Origin: Ruminococcus sp. | GTDB taxonomy: Bacteria; Bacillota; Clostridia; Oscillospirales; Ruminococcaceae | Assembly: GCA_017519145.1 (NCBI GenBank) | Contig: JAFWTA010000010.1 | Coordinates: 1-63,593, forward strand | DNA: 63,593 bases | Direction of reading: 5' to 3' | In this document: positions 40,939-49,766 of the stretch, piece after piece | Numbering within the stretch: position 1 is the first letter of the stretch | How the letters are laid out: each line of letters opens with the position of its first letter | Position numbers and translations under genes: made by a program | Notes under the pieces: model-generated | The model's input: the letters and a program-made list of their open reading frames with translations, nothing else | What the model was told of the DNA's origin: nothing | Databases searched by the model: none

Positions 40939-42106
40939 GACCATGTTCAGGGTAATGAGGAGCAGGCTCCCCTCAGCCATGATATACATAATCATATTCC
41001 TTGCAATATCCGCATTTGTCACCAGCCAGTCCACCAAGGACAACAAGTTCGAGATGAACAGGCTGAAGGTATGCGTATTCGACGAGGACGATACTCCCGA
41101 GAGCCGCGCACTTACGGAATTCATCGGAAAGCACAATGATATAGTTGAAATAGATAATAACAGGGACACCATCACCGATTCGCTGTACTACAAGACAGTG
41201 AACTACGCACTCATCATCAACAAGGGCTATGCAGAAAGGCTTGCCGCAGGGGAAACGGCTGAGCTTTTCGGCAGCTATCACATGGACGAGAGCTATTCCG
41301 TGGTCTATATGAGCAAGATGCTCGACGAGTACACAGGCTCCGTAAAGGCATACCTTGCCATGGGAAAGAGCTTTGAGGAAGCTGTCTCCGCCACAGAGGC
41401 GGCAATGTCTCAGGAGACAGAGGTAGAGATGCTGAGAGTTGACAAGGGGGGCGACTCTCACTTCAGCGTGGACTTCGCACAGTACTTCGAGTTCATGCCC
41501 TACATACTCATCTCCGTAATTATCAGCATAGTCAGTCTTGTTCTGGTGACCATGAACAAGAAGGACATACGCTACCGCACGAATTGCTCATGCCTGAAAA
41601 ACTCAAAGTACACCTTCCAGCTCTTTTTCGGAAGCTTCCTGTTCGTGCTGTTTATATGGCTCATATTCATGGTTGCGGGAACTGTCTTCAATAAGGAGAT
41701 GTACACAGGCAGAGCGTGGCTTGCAGTGCTCAACAGCTTCATATTCTCCATGGTCGTGGCAGCTCTTGCGGTATTTATAGCCAGCTTTGAGCCCAAGGAC
41801 AATATCCTCAACCTTATCACACAGGTTCTGGGACTGGGAATGAGCTTCTTATGCGGCGTATTCGTGCCCATGGAGATACTCAGCGACGGAGTCCTCTCAG
41901 CGGCGAGATTTCTTCCCGCATACTGGTACGTCAGGGCTAACCGCATGATAAGTGAGGAAGACGCATTCAGCTCCGAGGGCGTTATGAAGTGTATGCTGAT
42001 AGAGTGCCTGTTCATCGTGGTACTGGTACTCATGACGATTCTGGTGCGCAGACTGAGATACAGCAGCGCATCCATCGGTTCAGCTGTAAAAAAGGCAGCA
42101 GCCTGA
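40925..42106 (+). CDS. ABC-2 type permease 2
   Basis: 393 residues with the same plan: a first helix near IYIIIFLAISAF, an external domain to about 190, and five or six helices after it. It overlaps permease 1 by 14 nt, with AAGGAGGAAGAAGT just before the ATG, so translation is coupled. A heterodimeric membrane domain with one ATPase gene is likely. Confidence 0.88.
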   Translation: MQVFKTMFRVMRSRLPSAMIYIIIFLAISAFVTSQSTKDNKFEMNRLKVCVFDEDDTPESRALTEFIGKHNDIVEIDNNRDTITDSLYYKTVNYALIINKGYAERLAAGETAELFGSYHMDESYSVVYMSKMLDEYTGSVKAYLAMGKSFEEAVSATEAAMSQETEVEMLRVDKGGDSHFSVDFAQYFEFMPYILISVIISIVSLVLVTMNKKDIRYRTNCSCLKNSKYTFQLFFGSFLFVLFIWLIFMVAGTVFNKEMYTGRAWLAVLNSFIFSMVVAALAVFIASFEPKDNILNLITQVLGLGMSFLCGVFVPMEILSDGVLSAARFLPAYWYVRANRMISEEDAFSSEGVMKCMLIECLFIVVLVLMTILVRRLRYSSASIGSAVKKAAA

Positions 42107-42109
42107 CGT

Positions 42110-42167
42110 GAGTTGAGAGTTTACAGCTGAAAGTTTAAAGTCAGGGGCGGCTGAATGCCGCCCCTAC
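42110..42167. repeat. Composite dispersed repeat
   Basis: GTTGAGAGTTTACAGCTGAA and AAGTTTAAAGTCAG (compare 38633-38658) lead directly into GGGGCGG-CTGAATG-CCGCCCC-TACA (42144-42167; compare 31476-31500). Finding the two pieces joined here suggests they are parts of one mobile or slippage-derived element. Confidence 0.55.
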
Positions 42168-42200
42168 AAAAAAGAGCGCACAGTTGTGCGCTCTTTTTAT
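42168..42200. terminator. Bidirectional terminator
   Basis: AAAGAGCGCAC pairs with GTGCGCTCTTT around AGTT, with A and T runs outside. It ends both the exporter operon and the 13-gene acyl operon. Confidence 0.9.
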
Positions 42201-42219
42201 TCTGTTAACTGAGCACTTC

Positions 42220-42915
42220 TCAGAAGCCCAGCTTTTCTTTGATTATTCCGCAGACCTCTTCCTTGTGCTGCTGATAGTAGAAGTGACCGCCGGAGAATGG
42301 GTACACCTGACAGCTGCCGCTTGTGAACCTGCTCCAGCTGTTCATATCAACATTCTGCATAAGGGGATCCTCCTGACCGTAAAGCACGGTTATATCGCAG
42401 CCGAAGGTGACGTCCTCGGGGGAAGCGCTGTAGCGCTCAGCCATGCGGACATCGGTGCAGAGGATACGGTTGAGAGTCCTCATCAGCTCCTCGTCGGGGA
42501 CGGGAGCGGCTGTGGACAAGGAGTTTGCCGAGAAATATGAAACTATCTCGTCATCTGTGGCTTCATCGATGTTCTCGAAGCAGTGAACGTCCTCATCGGG
42601 AGGATTTTTTCCCGACAGGAAGATGTGCTTGGGAAGCGCCAGTCCCTTTTCCTTTGCCTGCCTTACCAGCTCTGTGACCAGTACCGTACCCATGCTGTGG
42701 CCGAAAAGCGCATAGTCCTCTCTGAGCAGCTCAGAATGCTTTTTAATGAGGTCCTCCGCGCAGCCCTGTACTGTATCGAGGAGGGGCTCGGAAGAGCGTG
42801 TAAAGCGTCCTGAGAGCTCCATAGGCACAACTGTCAGCTCTTTCGGGAGAAATCTCTTGAAGGAGCTGTAGCTTTTTGCGGAGCCCCCTGCATGGGGAAG
42901 AAAGAAAAGTATCAT
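42220..42915 (-). CDS. Type II thioesterase
   Basis: A 231-residue alpha/beta hydrolase of the GrsT/surfactin TEII type. It starts with FFLPHAGGSAKSY, has the nucleophile Ser74 in GHSMG, an Asp after VLYGQEDP and the catalytic His in FSGGHFYY. Such enzymes remove wrong or stalled acyl groups from carrier proteins, and sometimes release product. Last gene of the 13-gene operon, starting 1 nt after the carrier-protein stop. This gene is strong evidence that the cluster makes a natural product rather than ordinary fatty acids. Confidence 0.9.
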   Translation of the reverse strand: MILFFLPHAGGSAKSYSSFKRFLPKELTVVPMELSGRFTRSSEPLLDTVQGCAEDLIKKHSELLREDYALFGHSMGTVLVTELVRQAKEKGLALPKHIFLSGKNPPDEDVHCFENIDEATDDEIVSYFSANSLSTAAPVPDEELMRTLNRILCTDVRMAERYSASPEDVTFGCDITVLYGQEDPLMQNVDMNSWSRFTSGSCQVYPFSGGHFYYQQHKEEVCGIIKEKLGF

Positions 42916-42916
42916 A

Positions 42917-43168
42917 TCATTCCTCTGTGGGAGTGCCCTTTTCGTTGAGGAGGTCGAATATCTCGCCTACCTTGCTGATGGAAGCCACCAGTGAAAGGGG
43001 AACATTGAGCTTAAAAGTCTCTGTTATCTCGGAGCCGAGACCGAAAAGTCCCAGTGAATCGAGGAAAAGGTCGTCATAAACGTCTGTATCTCTTGTTATC
43101 TCCTCGGGGGCAACGCCTACATAATCGGAGATAGCCTGCTTGAATTCATCAAAATTAAGGTTATTCAT
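42917..43168 (-). CDS. Acyl/peptidyl carrier protein 2
   Basis: An 83-residue carrier protein. Ser38 in LFLDSLG is the phosphopantetheine site, and the predicted helices and acidic character fit the family. Its start overlaps the ligase stop by one base (TAATG). It probably receives the acyl-adenylate made by the ligase just upstream. No phosphopantetheinyl transferase is in the window, so the housekeeping enzyme or a distant gene must load it. Confidence 0.88.
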   Translation of the reverse strand: MNNLNFDEFKQAISDYVGVAPEEITRDTDVYDDLFLDSLGLFGLGSEITETFKLNVPLSLVASISKVGEIFDLLNEKGTPTEE

Positions 43169-44727
43169 TACTTATACTCCTTTTTTCTCAGGTATTTGAA
43201 CTGTATCTTGCCGATGTCCTTGGGTATCTCCTCAACGGGGACTACCTTGTCGGGCACCTTGTAAGCGGAGAGCTTTCCGTCGAAGTACTTGGCGATATCG
43301 CCTCTTGTTATCCTTGCATCGCCCTTGGGCTGGATATAGGCAACTATCTGCTGACCGATAACGGGGTGGGGCTCGTCTGTAACAGCTGCGGCAGCTATCA
43401 GAGGATGAGTGAGGAGACAAGCCTCTACTTCCTCAGCGTGAACGAGGTTTCCGCCGCGCTTGATGATACGCTTGCTTCTGCCTGCGAAACGTACTATGCC
43501 GTTGGGGAGCTTGTTTACAAGGTCGCCTGTACAGAACCAGCGGCGTCCCTGATCGTCTGTGAGTATCTTCTCTGCGGACAGCTCGGGATTGCCGAAGTAA
43601 TCTGTGATAACGCCGTCTGTGTATACGCAGAGCTCGCCGACCTCGCCCTCGGGAACATCGTTGTGCTTCTCGTCGATGACGCGGACGTCAGTGAAGCTGA
43701 GCTTGCGGAAGTCACTGGGGTCTGTGCCTGCGTCTCTTGCAGAGTCCCATACCACCATGGTGCAGGTCTCGGAGGAACCAATGACGTTTACCACACGGAT
43801 GTGGAGCTTCTCAACGAAGATATCGGCTATCTCCTTGGGGAGTACCTCTCCTGCGAAGTAGCAGATACGGACGCTTGAAAGGTCGTACTTGTCAAAATCG
43901 GGAGTTGAGAGCAGCACCTTTGCCAGAGTTGAGGTGAGCTGTATTATGTTTATCTTGTATTTCTGAACAGTTTCAAGGAAGGTGATGGGGTTGAACTGGG
44001 GCTGATACATAACAGTACCGCCCTTGAGCACCATCTGCTGACCCATACCGAAGCCGCCCTGATGATAGAGGGTCATGCCCAGCATCATTACATCGTCAGA
44101 CCTGAACTCGAGGTATGTGCCCATATCCTCCTGTGTGGACAGGAAGCCGCCCGAGGGAACGGACAGTATCTTGGGAGTACCCGTGCTGCCTGAGGTGCAG
44201 GCGAGAGACATGGTGTGGAGGTATTCGGGCTCATAGATATCGCACTCGCTGCTGCCGTACTCAGCCATGAACTTATCGGCGGAGATATAGCAGCTGTCCT
44301 GAGGGATAACGCTGTCATCGGCAAAGCAGATGACCTTGCTGAGAGCTATCTGTGAAGGAACGAGAGCGCTTACTGCGGCGATGATGTTGTTGTTCCTGTA
44401 CTTCTCTGTGATGAACATTACCTTTGATGTGGTAGCGGGAATGAGCTTTGAGAGCTCCATAGAGCCGCTCTGGGGGTCCATGGGAACAGGCTGGGCGCCT
44501 ATTCTTACAGCTGACCAGAATACCAGATACCACTCGATGCTGTTGGGCATACAGATGCCCACCTTGTCGTCCTCGCCGATGCCCATTTTCTTCAGAGCCG
44601 AGCCGAGAACGGCTGTCTTTTCCATGAACTGAGCGTATGTCAGCTCATTGTCGTCTATCCTCAGTACCACTTTGTCAGGAGTTTCCTGAGCAAAGCGGCT
44701 GTAGTAATCGAAAAACTTCTTTGACAT
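43168..44727 (-). CDS. AMP-dependent acyl ligase / adenylation enzyme
   Basis: A 519-residue member of the ANL superfamily, activating a carboxylic acid with ATP. The P-loop-like motif is CTSGSTGTPK, later motifs are GSSETCT and WFCTGDLV, and the closing Lys lies in KIQFKYLRK. Length fits free-standing acyl-CoA or acyl-ACP ligases. Its place next to a carrier protein suggests it loads a starter acid onto that carrier. The acid cannot be named from sequence. Confidence 0.92.
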   Translation of the reverse strand: MSKKFFDYYSRFAQETPDKVVLRIDDNELTYAQFMEKTAVLGSALKKMGIGEDDKVGICMPNSIEWYLVFWSAVRIGAQPVPMDPQSGSMELSKLIPATTSKVMFITEKYRNNNIIAAVSALVPSQIALSKVICFADDSVIPQDSCYISADKFMAEYGSSECDIYEPEYLHTMSLACTSGSTGTPKILSVPSGGFLSTQEDMGTYLEFRSDDVMMLGMTLYHQGGFGMGQQMVLKGGTVMYQPQFNPITFLETVQKYKINIIQLTSTLAKVLLSTPDFDKYDLSSVRICYFAGEVLPKEIADIFVEKLHIRVVNVIGSSETCTMVVWDSARDAGTDPSDFRKLSFTDVRVIDEKHNDVPEGEVGELCVYTDGVITDYFGNPELSAEKILTDDQGRRWFCTGDLVNKLPNGIVRFAGRSKRIIKRGGNLVHAEEVEACLLTHPLIAAAAVTDEPHPVIGQQIVAYIQPKGDARITRGDIAKYFDGKLSAYKVPDKVVPVEEIPKDIGKIQFKYLRKKEYK

Positions 44728-44729
44728 TC

Positions 44730-45851
44730 TTATTTTCCCCCATTAAGTCTTGCAGCTATGAAGTCTGCTGCGATGTGCTTTACCCAGTGGTACTGCTCGC
44801 CCACCGGCATAGCGTGCATGATGGTCTCCTCTGAGACATAAGCGGGCTTATCCTCTATGTGGATGCATTCCTTGTATCCCTTTGCCTTGTCAAGGAGCTT
44901 CTGTGAAGCCTCGGGAGTCATCCAGTTGTCGTCGCTGCTGTAAACCATGAGGAAGTCGGACTTGTGAGTGCCCTCCTCAAGCTTTCTCATACCCTCAAGG
45001 TAATCGTCGCTGTACTGGTAGGAGCTCCACTTGCCGCGCTTCATCCATACGGGGATGCTGTCCTGATCGGCGAAGTTCATAAGGAGCGGGAACAGGCTCA
45101 CGCATACCTTTGCGTTCTTGCGCTTTACAGTTGAGCGGAATGCATAGCCGCCGCCCATGCAGAGACCGAAGTTGCCCAGATCTGTGCTGCTGAGCTTGTC
45201 GGTGCTGTCGATGAACTTGTATATGCCCTCAAATGCAGCCTCTATCTGCTTGCCGCCGCACTTGATGCCGTTGTGTATGATAGCACCGCCTGCACCGGGC
45301 ATATCGGGAGTGATAACTGCGATGCCTCTCTCATTGAGGGGAGCAGCCAGCATTTCCAGCTCCTCCTTGCAGCTTCCGATGCCCGAGTAGGTGATAACTA
45401 CGGGATATTCCTTTTTTCTGCCCGAATCGGGATAGTGTATGTAAGCGGGGAGCTTGCCGAACTTTGTATCTATCTCCACATACTGTATCTTGTTTTTGCA
45501 GAGCCTGATATAGCGCTTGTAGCTCTCCTCGAGGCCGCTGTAGATCTCTCTCTTGTGTTCAACGTCTTCGATATTTATCATAAAGCAGGCATAATGGCAC
45601 TGTGCCACCATTCTTGCATATTCTCTTGCGGAGATCCTGTTGCCGGCTGCTTCAGCCTTGTCGCGGAGCTCGGCATAGCGGTCGATCTTTGCGTGCCATT
45701 CTTCGAGCCATACATTCTGTATCTGCTTGCCGCTCTTGACTTTTATACCATCTATCTTCTTGAGGATATACTCAAGATCGAAGGGGTCAGCGCCATAGAG
45801 TAAGGATCGTGTTGCCACGGGATTGAGAAGGTCTCTGATTGCCCATTTCAT
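44730..45851 (-). CDS. Alpha/beta hydrolase with Cys nucleophile
   Basis: 373 residues. An alpha-helical N-terminal half (to about 125) precedes an alpha/beta hydrolase domain. The nucleophile elbow reads GLCMGGG, with Cys231 where most relatives (FrsA, DUF1100) have Ser; the acid is likely Asp in YSSDDNW and the base a His near YHWVKH. Dienelactone-hydrolase-like enzymes use such a Cys. In this operon it could release or cyclise the carrier-bound product. It starts 24 nt after the MIF-like gene and ends 2 nt before the ligase start. Confidence 0.75.
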   Translation of the reverse strand: MKWAIRDLLNPVATRSLLYGADPFDLEYILKKIDGIKVKSGKQIQNVWLEEWHAKIDRYAELRDKAEAAGNRISAREYARMVAQCHYACFMINIEDVEHKREIYSGLEESYKRYIRLCKNKIQYVEIDTKFGKLPAYIHYPDSGRKKEYPVVITYSGIGSCKEELEMLAAPLNERGIAVITPDMPGAGGAIIHNGIKCGGKQIEAAFEGIYKFIDSTDKLSSTDLGNFGLCMGGGYAFRSTVKRKNAKVCVSLFPLLMNFADQDSIPVWMKRGKWSSYQYSDDYLEGMRKLEEGTHKSDFLMVYSSDDNWMTPEASQKLLDKAKGYKECIHIEDKPAYVSEETIMHAMPVGEQYHWVKHIAADFIAARLNGGK

Positions 45852-45875
45852 ATTTATCTTTTCCTTTCATTTATG

Positions 45876-46232
45876 TCAGCCTGTATAGCGCCATGCGCCC
45901 TCACGGGTCATTTCCGTGAACTGCATATATATGCGGTAAGGGTCGACTTTAGTATGCTTTTGTATGAGACTGAGCATCCTGTCAGCCAGTTCTTTAAGAA
46001 ATGCGGACTTGTCGTCGGCATATTCCTGAGGGAGGATGTATCTGAACTCTGCGAAGAATACAGTATCCTCCGAGCGGTTCATGTACATGGCGCAGTCATC
46101 CAGCATGACCATTATGGCGGGCAGGGGCTTTTTAAGTATATCAGCCAGCTCTGCCGCAGCCTCATCGAGGAAGCTTGTCTTTGCTGCAGGGGAGCTGAAC
46201 CTGAAATTTGTCTTCATCTGTGCTATCGGCAT
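45876..46232 (-). CDS. MIF-like tautomerase
   Basis: 118 residues, the usual size for macrophage migration inhibitory factor relatives. After Met comes Pro2, which would be the catalytic N-terminal proline after Met removal. KKPLPAIMVML matches the Lys-Pro-Pro segment that lines the MIF active site, and DPYRIYMQFTEM near the end matches the family's last conserved strand. These proteins interconvert keto and enol forms. Inside an operon with ketosynthase and carrier proteins, it may act on a beta-keto or enol intermediate. Confidence 0.75.
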   Translation of the reverse strand: MPIAQMKTNFRFSSPAAKTSFLDEAAAELADILKKPLPAIMVMLDDCAMYMNRSEDTVFFAEFRYILPQEYADDKSAFLKELADRMLSLIQKHTKVDPYRIYMQFTEMTREGAWRYTG

Positions 46233-46264
46233 GATAATTTATCCTTTCATCGGAGCTGAGCGAC

Positions 46265-47476
46265 TCAGCCCTCGTATCTCCTGAGTACCAGTGTGGCGTT
46301 GTGTCCGCCGAAGCCGAATGAGTTTGAGATAGCAACATCTACCTTGTGCTCCTGAGGCTTGTTGGGAACGTAGTTGAGGTCAAGCTCGGGGTCGGGCTCG
46401 TCATAGTGGATAGTGGGAGGAACGAGACCTGTCTCGATAGCCTTGATGCAGGCAATAGCCTCCAGAGCGCCGCCTGCGCCGAGGGTGTGACCTATTGAAG
46501 CCTTTACAGATGACATGGGGATATCGTAAGCCCTCTTGCCGAAGACCTCCTTTACCGCCATAGTCTCATAGAGGTCGTTGAGACCTGTTGATGTGCCGTG
46601 AGCGTTGATGTAGTCAACATCGTCGGGTGTGAGACCTGCATTGTCCAGAGCCATTCTCATGGACTCAGCCATGCCAACGCCGTCGGTCTTGGGAGCTGTC
46701 AGGTTATAAGCCTCGCCGCACATTGCAGCGCCTGCAAGCTCGCAGTATATCTTAGCGCCTCTTGCCTTTGCCGATTCCTCCGACTCAAGGATAACGGTGC
46801 CGCCGCCTTCGCCCATGATGAAGCCGTCACGGTTCTTTGTGAAGGGGCGTGCAGCTGTGTCGGGGTCGGGATTTACGGACATTGCGAGAAGCTGATTGAA
46901 TCCGCTTATTACAAGGTGAGTTACTGTATTCGAGATGCCTCCTGCGACCACCATATCGCAGAGACCCGATTCGATGAACTGCTTTCCGAGAGCGATGGCA
47001 TACGCGGATGAAGCGCAGGCTGTGCTCACATTGAAGGCAGGTCCTGTGAAACCATATCTTATTGAAACCAGTGCGGGGAGCTCATTGGGCATTTTCTTCA
47101 GCGTTATGTTGAGGGGCTTTTCAAGCTCATAGTCCTCATAGGAGTTATCTATAACACCGTAGATAACGCCGACCTTTCTGCCGTCATAGGTCTCTGTATC
47201 AACGCCGCAGTCAGCGATAGCCTCGCCTGCGGAAGCCAGACCCATTCTTGTTGTGGTAGTTGTAGCGTTGAGCTGGCGCTTTTTCCAGTACTTGCCTGCC
47301 TCTGCCTCGAAGGAGTCATCCACCTCGGCAGCAACAGTAGTATCATGATTATCAAGAGGGATACGGGTGATAGTTCTCATTCCGCATTTGCCGGAAATGA
47401 GCCCGTCCCAGTAATCTGCGGCAGTATTGCCCACAGAAGTCACGGCACCTATGCCTGTGATAACAACTTTTTTCAT
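46265..47476 (-). CDS. Beta-ketoacyl-ACP synthase (FabF-like ketosynthase)
   Basis: A 403-residue condensing enzyme. The full triad is present: Cys154 in STACASS, His293 in NAHGTSTGLND, and His330 with Lys325 in VKASIGHTLG. It should therefore both accept an acyl chain and condense it with malonyl-ACP, unlike decarboxylase-only variants with Ser or Gln. FabF-type motif GFGGHN is at the C-terminus. It lies in the middle of the 13-gene operon, and the only ketosynthase here implies an iterative or single-condensation pathway. Confidence 0.95.
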   Translation of the reverse strand: MKKVVITGIGAVTSVGNTAADYWDGLISGKCGMRTITRIPLDNHDTTVAAEVDDSFEAEAGKYWKKRQLNATTTTTRMGLASAGEAIADCGVDTETYDGRKVGVIYGVIDNSYEDYELEKPLNITLKKMPNELPALVSIRYGFTGPAFNVSTACASSAYAIALGKQFIESGLCDMVVAGGISNTVTHLVISGFNQLLAMSVNPDPDTAARPFTKNRDGFIMGEGGGTVILESEESAKARGAKIYCELAGAAMCGEAYNLTAPKTDGVGMAESMRMALDNAGLTPDDVDYINAHGTSTGLNDLYETMAVKEVFGKRAYDIPMSSVKASIGHTLGAGGALEAIACIKAIETGLVPPTIHYDEPDPELDLNYVPNKPQEHKVDVAISNSFGFGGHNATLVLRRYEG

Positions 47477-47504
47477 AACCTTACCTCATATCTCCTGAAA
47501 TGTG

Positions 47505-48626
47505 TTACTTGAAGAGCGCATCCCATGCACTCTTATCCATGTATGAATACGAGCCGAAGCCTGTCTTTGCGCTGAGCTCATCGAGAGCTGCGAAAAGTGC
47601 CTCTGCACCGTATTTATCATAGTAGAAGGCGGGAGCCTCGGCGAGTCCGAGAGTATCCTGCACCGCCTCTGTAAGAACAGCGGTATCGCCGCTGTAATCA
47701 TTTGCGGCATTGACTGTTTCATTGAGTATCAGAGCTGCCATATAAAGAGCAGCCTTTCCGCAGTCTGCGCCTGTTTCGCTCTCACGCTCAGCCATGAAGT
47801 CAAGGAAGCTGAGAGTTTCCTTGGGGCAGCCCTCTGCCAGCCAGCCGTTCATCTTTTCACAGCCGTAGCCGAGGAGACCCTTGTTGCGCTCTATGCGGAA
47901 GTTATCGGGGCTGCCTGCCATGAGTCCGAGACCCACGCTGTCCAGCACCTCGAAGGGGTCGGCAATTGAGAACATCTCTCCCAGAGCCTTTCTCACCTCG
48001 GGCACTGAAGCGCCGAAGCTCTCTCTCAGGTAGATAGCGTGAGAGACCATGCAGGCGAGTATCTGGTTGAGATAGATGTGGTATTCGCCCGAGAAGACTA
48101 TGGGCTTCTTGCCCGCAGCCTTTACCAGCTGTGCAGCCTTTTCCGCGGAAGTCTCCGATGTCTCGGGGAGCACATTGAGCTCCACGAAGCCTGTGAGCTT
48201 TACGGGGTAGAAGAAGTGCAGACCGAAGCAGCGCTCCTTGTGGGGAATATCCGCGAATACCGAGGGGATATCCAGCGATGATGTATTTGAAAGCAGCAGG
48301 CAGTCATCCGAGACAGCTGCGGCTGCTTTTGCAAACAGCTCCTTCTTGGCGTCCATGTTCTCGAAAACGGCTTCTATGACAACGTCACAGCCGCTTAGAG
48401 CAGAGATATCGTCAGTGAATACGAAGGAGTCCTTCTTGAATTCGTACTGCTCCTCGGTGAGCTTCCTGCGCTTCAGGCTCTTGCCGAGGGTCTTGAGAAC
48501 GGCTGCGGTATTCTCCTCAGCGCCGAAGAGGTCGATGACCACGAACTGCGCGTCGGGGAGCTTGTCAAAGAACAGGGAAAAGATATCCTTTCCCATTTTT
48601 CCGTAGCCCACTATTCCTATTTTCAT
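47505..48626 (-). CDS. 3-hydroxyacyl-CoA dehydrogenase-like protein
   Basis: 373 residues. Rossmann NAD-binding motif GYGKMG (7-12); SNTSSLDIPSV and GLHFFYPV with the catalytic His; then a C-terminal dimerisation domain (DPFEVLDSVGLGL). A further 90-residue extension recalls the doubled C-terminal domains of some family members. In beta-oxidation direction it makes beta-keto from beta-hydroxy; here it could reduce the ketosynthase product, taking the role a FabG-type reductase has in fatty-acid synthesis. It starts 2 nt after the crotonase stop. Confidence 0.92.
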   Translation of the reverse strand: MKIGIVGYGKMGKDIFSLFFDKLPDAQFVVIDLFGAEENTAAVLKTLGKSLKRRKLTEEQYEFKKDSFVFTDDISALSGCDVVIEAVFENMDAKKELFAKAAAAVSDDCLLLSNTSSLDIPSVFADIPHKERCFGLHFFYPVKLTGFVELNVLPETSETSAEKAAQLVKAAGKKPIVFSGEYHIYLNQILACMVSHAIYLRESFGASVPEVRKALGEMFSIADPFEVLDSVGLGLMAGSPDNFRIERNKGLLGYGCEKMNGWLAEGCPKETLSFLDFMAERESETGADCGKAALYMAALILNETVNAANDYSGDTAVLTEAVQDTLGLAEAPAFYYDKYGAEALFAALDELSAKTGFGSYSYMDKSAWDALFK

Positions 48627-48628
48627 AT

Positions 48629-49333
48629 TTATGCCTCCCTGCTTTTCTTGTAGGAGTCCATGTACTCCTTATAGCGTGAGGGGTCAAAGTCTCCGAAGTT
48701 TGCGGAGATATACTCAATAAGGCTTACAGCCTCGGGAACGCCCTGCTTCTTGTCGGCGAAGATATCAGCCCAGCCGAGAGCGAATGCATCATCTGCGGAT
48801 ACCAGCTCGCCCGACATAACGAGAGTATATGCGTTCTGAGTGCCGCATATCTCGATAGTTCTTGCAACGCCGCCGAGAGCGGGGAGAATGCCGAATGTGG
48901 ATTCGGGCTGACCTACTCTTGCGTTCTTCTCGATTATCCTGTAATGGCTGTTGACAGCTATCTCGCTGCCCGAACCGATACAGAAGCCCGTTACCACGCT
49001 TACCACGGGGAACGGGAGCTCTCTCAGGAATGTGAAGAAGTGCTTCTGTCTGATGTGTCCCTCGGGGAGCACTCCTGTTGAGTCGTCGTAGGTCTCGTTT
49101 GCGGAACGGTCGGCAAGAGCGTCAACATCGGCGCCAACGCTGAAGTGGCGGCCTGCGCCCTTGATTATAAGTCCCTTATATTTTCCGGCGGAAGCCTTAG
49201 CCTCGATGTCAGCCATGACTGCTTCGTATTCCTTGAAGAAATCGGCTGTCATAAGGTTATTGCCTGCCATATTCATGGAGAGTATCAGGATGCCGTCCTG
49301 CTCCTCCAGTATCATACCGTTATTTTCATTCAT
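48629..49333 (-). CDS. Enoyl-CoA hydratase/isomerase-family protein 1
   Basis: A 234-residue crotonase. Oxyanion-hole segments GRHFSVGADVDAL and FCIGSGSEIAV are present, and QPESTFGILPALGG keeps one catalytic Glu. The glycine of the usual GGG in the second segment is partly replaced (GSGS). It overlaps the degenerate crotonase gene upstream by 8 nt, with GGAGG before its ATG. It likely dehydrates a beta-hydroxyacyl or shifts a double bond on the carrier. Confidence 0.9.
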   Translation of the reverse strand: MNENNGMILEEQDGILILSMNMAGNNLMTADFFKEYEAVMADIEAKASAGKYKGLIIKGAGRHFSVGADVDALADRSANETYDDSTGVLPEGHIRQKHFFTFLRELPFPVVSVVTGFCIGSGSEIAVNSHYRIIEKNARVGQPESTFGILPALGGVARTIEICGTQNAYTLVMSGELVSADDAFALGWADIFADKKQGVPEAVSLIEYISANFGDFDPSRYKEYMDSYKKSREA

Positions 49334-49766
49334 TGGAGTTACCTCCGTTCTTGTCAGCCATCAGTCGGTAGAAGGCTCTCGACTCTGTGGCAAGTACCTC
49401 CTCCGCAGGAGCTGTACGCGCCTTGATGAAGCAGGCGTTTATCTCCTTTATCTGCTTTTTTGTCTTGTCCTTGAAAAGCTTTGCGGCGTATTCGTCGGCC
49501 TCATCGGCTCTCAGTACCAGATCGGCAGCGGAAGCCAGCTCATCGCTGATATCGCCCTCCGATACCACAGCCGTCATGAAGTCAGCCTCTGCAAGGAACC
49601 TTGCTGCCTCAGCCTTTTCGCTGTCGTCACTGCCGAGAACTGTCCCGTCCCCGACATACATGAGCAGCAAGCAAGGCTCGCCGAGCTGCTCTCTTTCCTG
49701 TGAGAGCTGATACAGCGAGCTTAACTGACAAACTTTTGTCACAATATCATCTGCGGTTATTGTCAT
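49326..49766 (-). CDS. Degenerate crotonase-fold protein
   Basis: 146 residues. Only traces of the enoyl-CoA hydratase fold remain. ADFMTAVVSEGDISDELASAADLVLRADE aligns by eye with the second oxyanion segment of crotonases but lacks the glycines, and the C-terminal INACFIKARTAPAEEVLATE matches the final crotonase helices. The region that binds CoA is shortened. It overlaps both flanking genes (20 nt upstream, 8 nt downstream), so it is translated with them and is not an accident of frame. A structural partner of the active crotonase beside it is plausible. Confidence 0.55.
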   Translation of the reverse strand: MTITADDIVTKVCQLSSLYQLSQEREQLGEPCLLLMYVGDGTVLGSDDSEKAEAARFLAEADFMTAVVSEGDISDELASAADLVLRADEADEYAAKLFKDKTKKQIKEINACFIKARTAPAEEVLATESRAFYRLMADKNGGNSNE

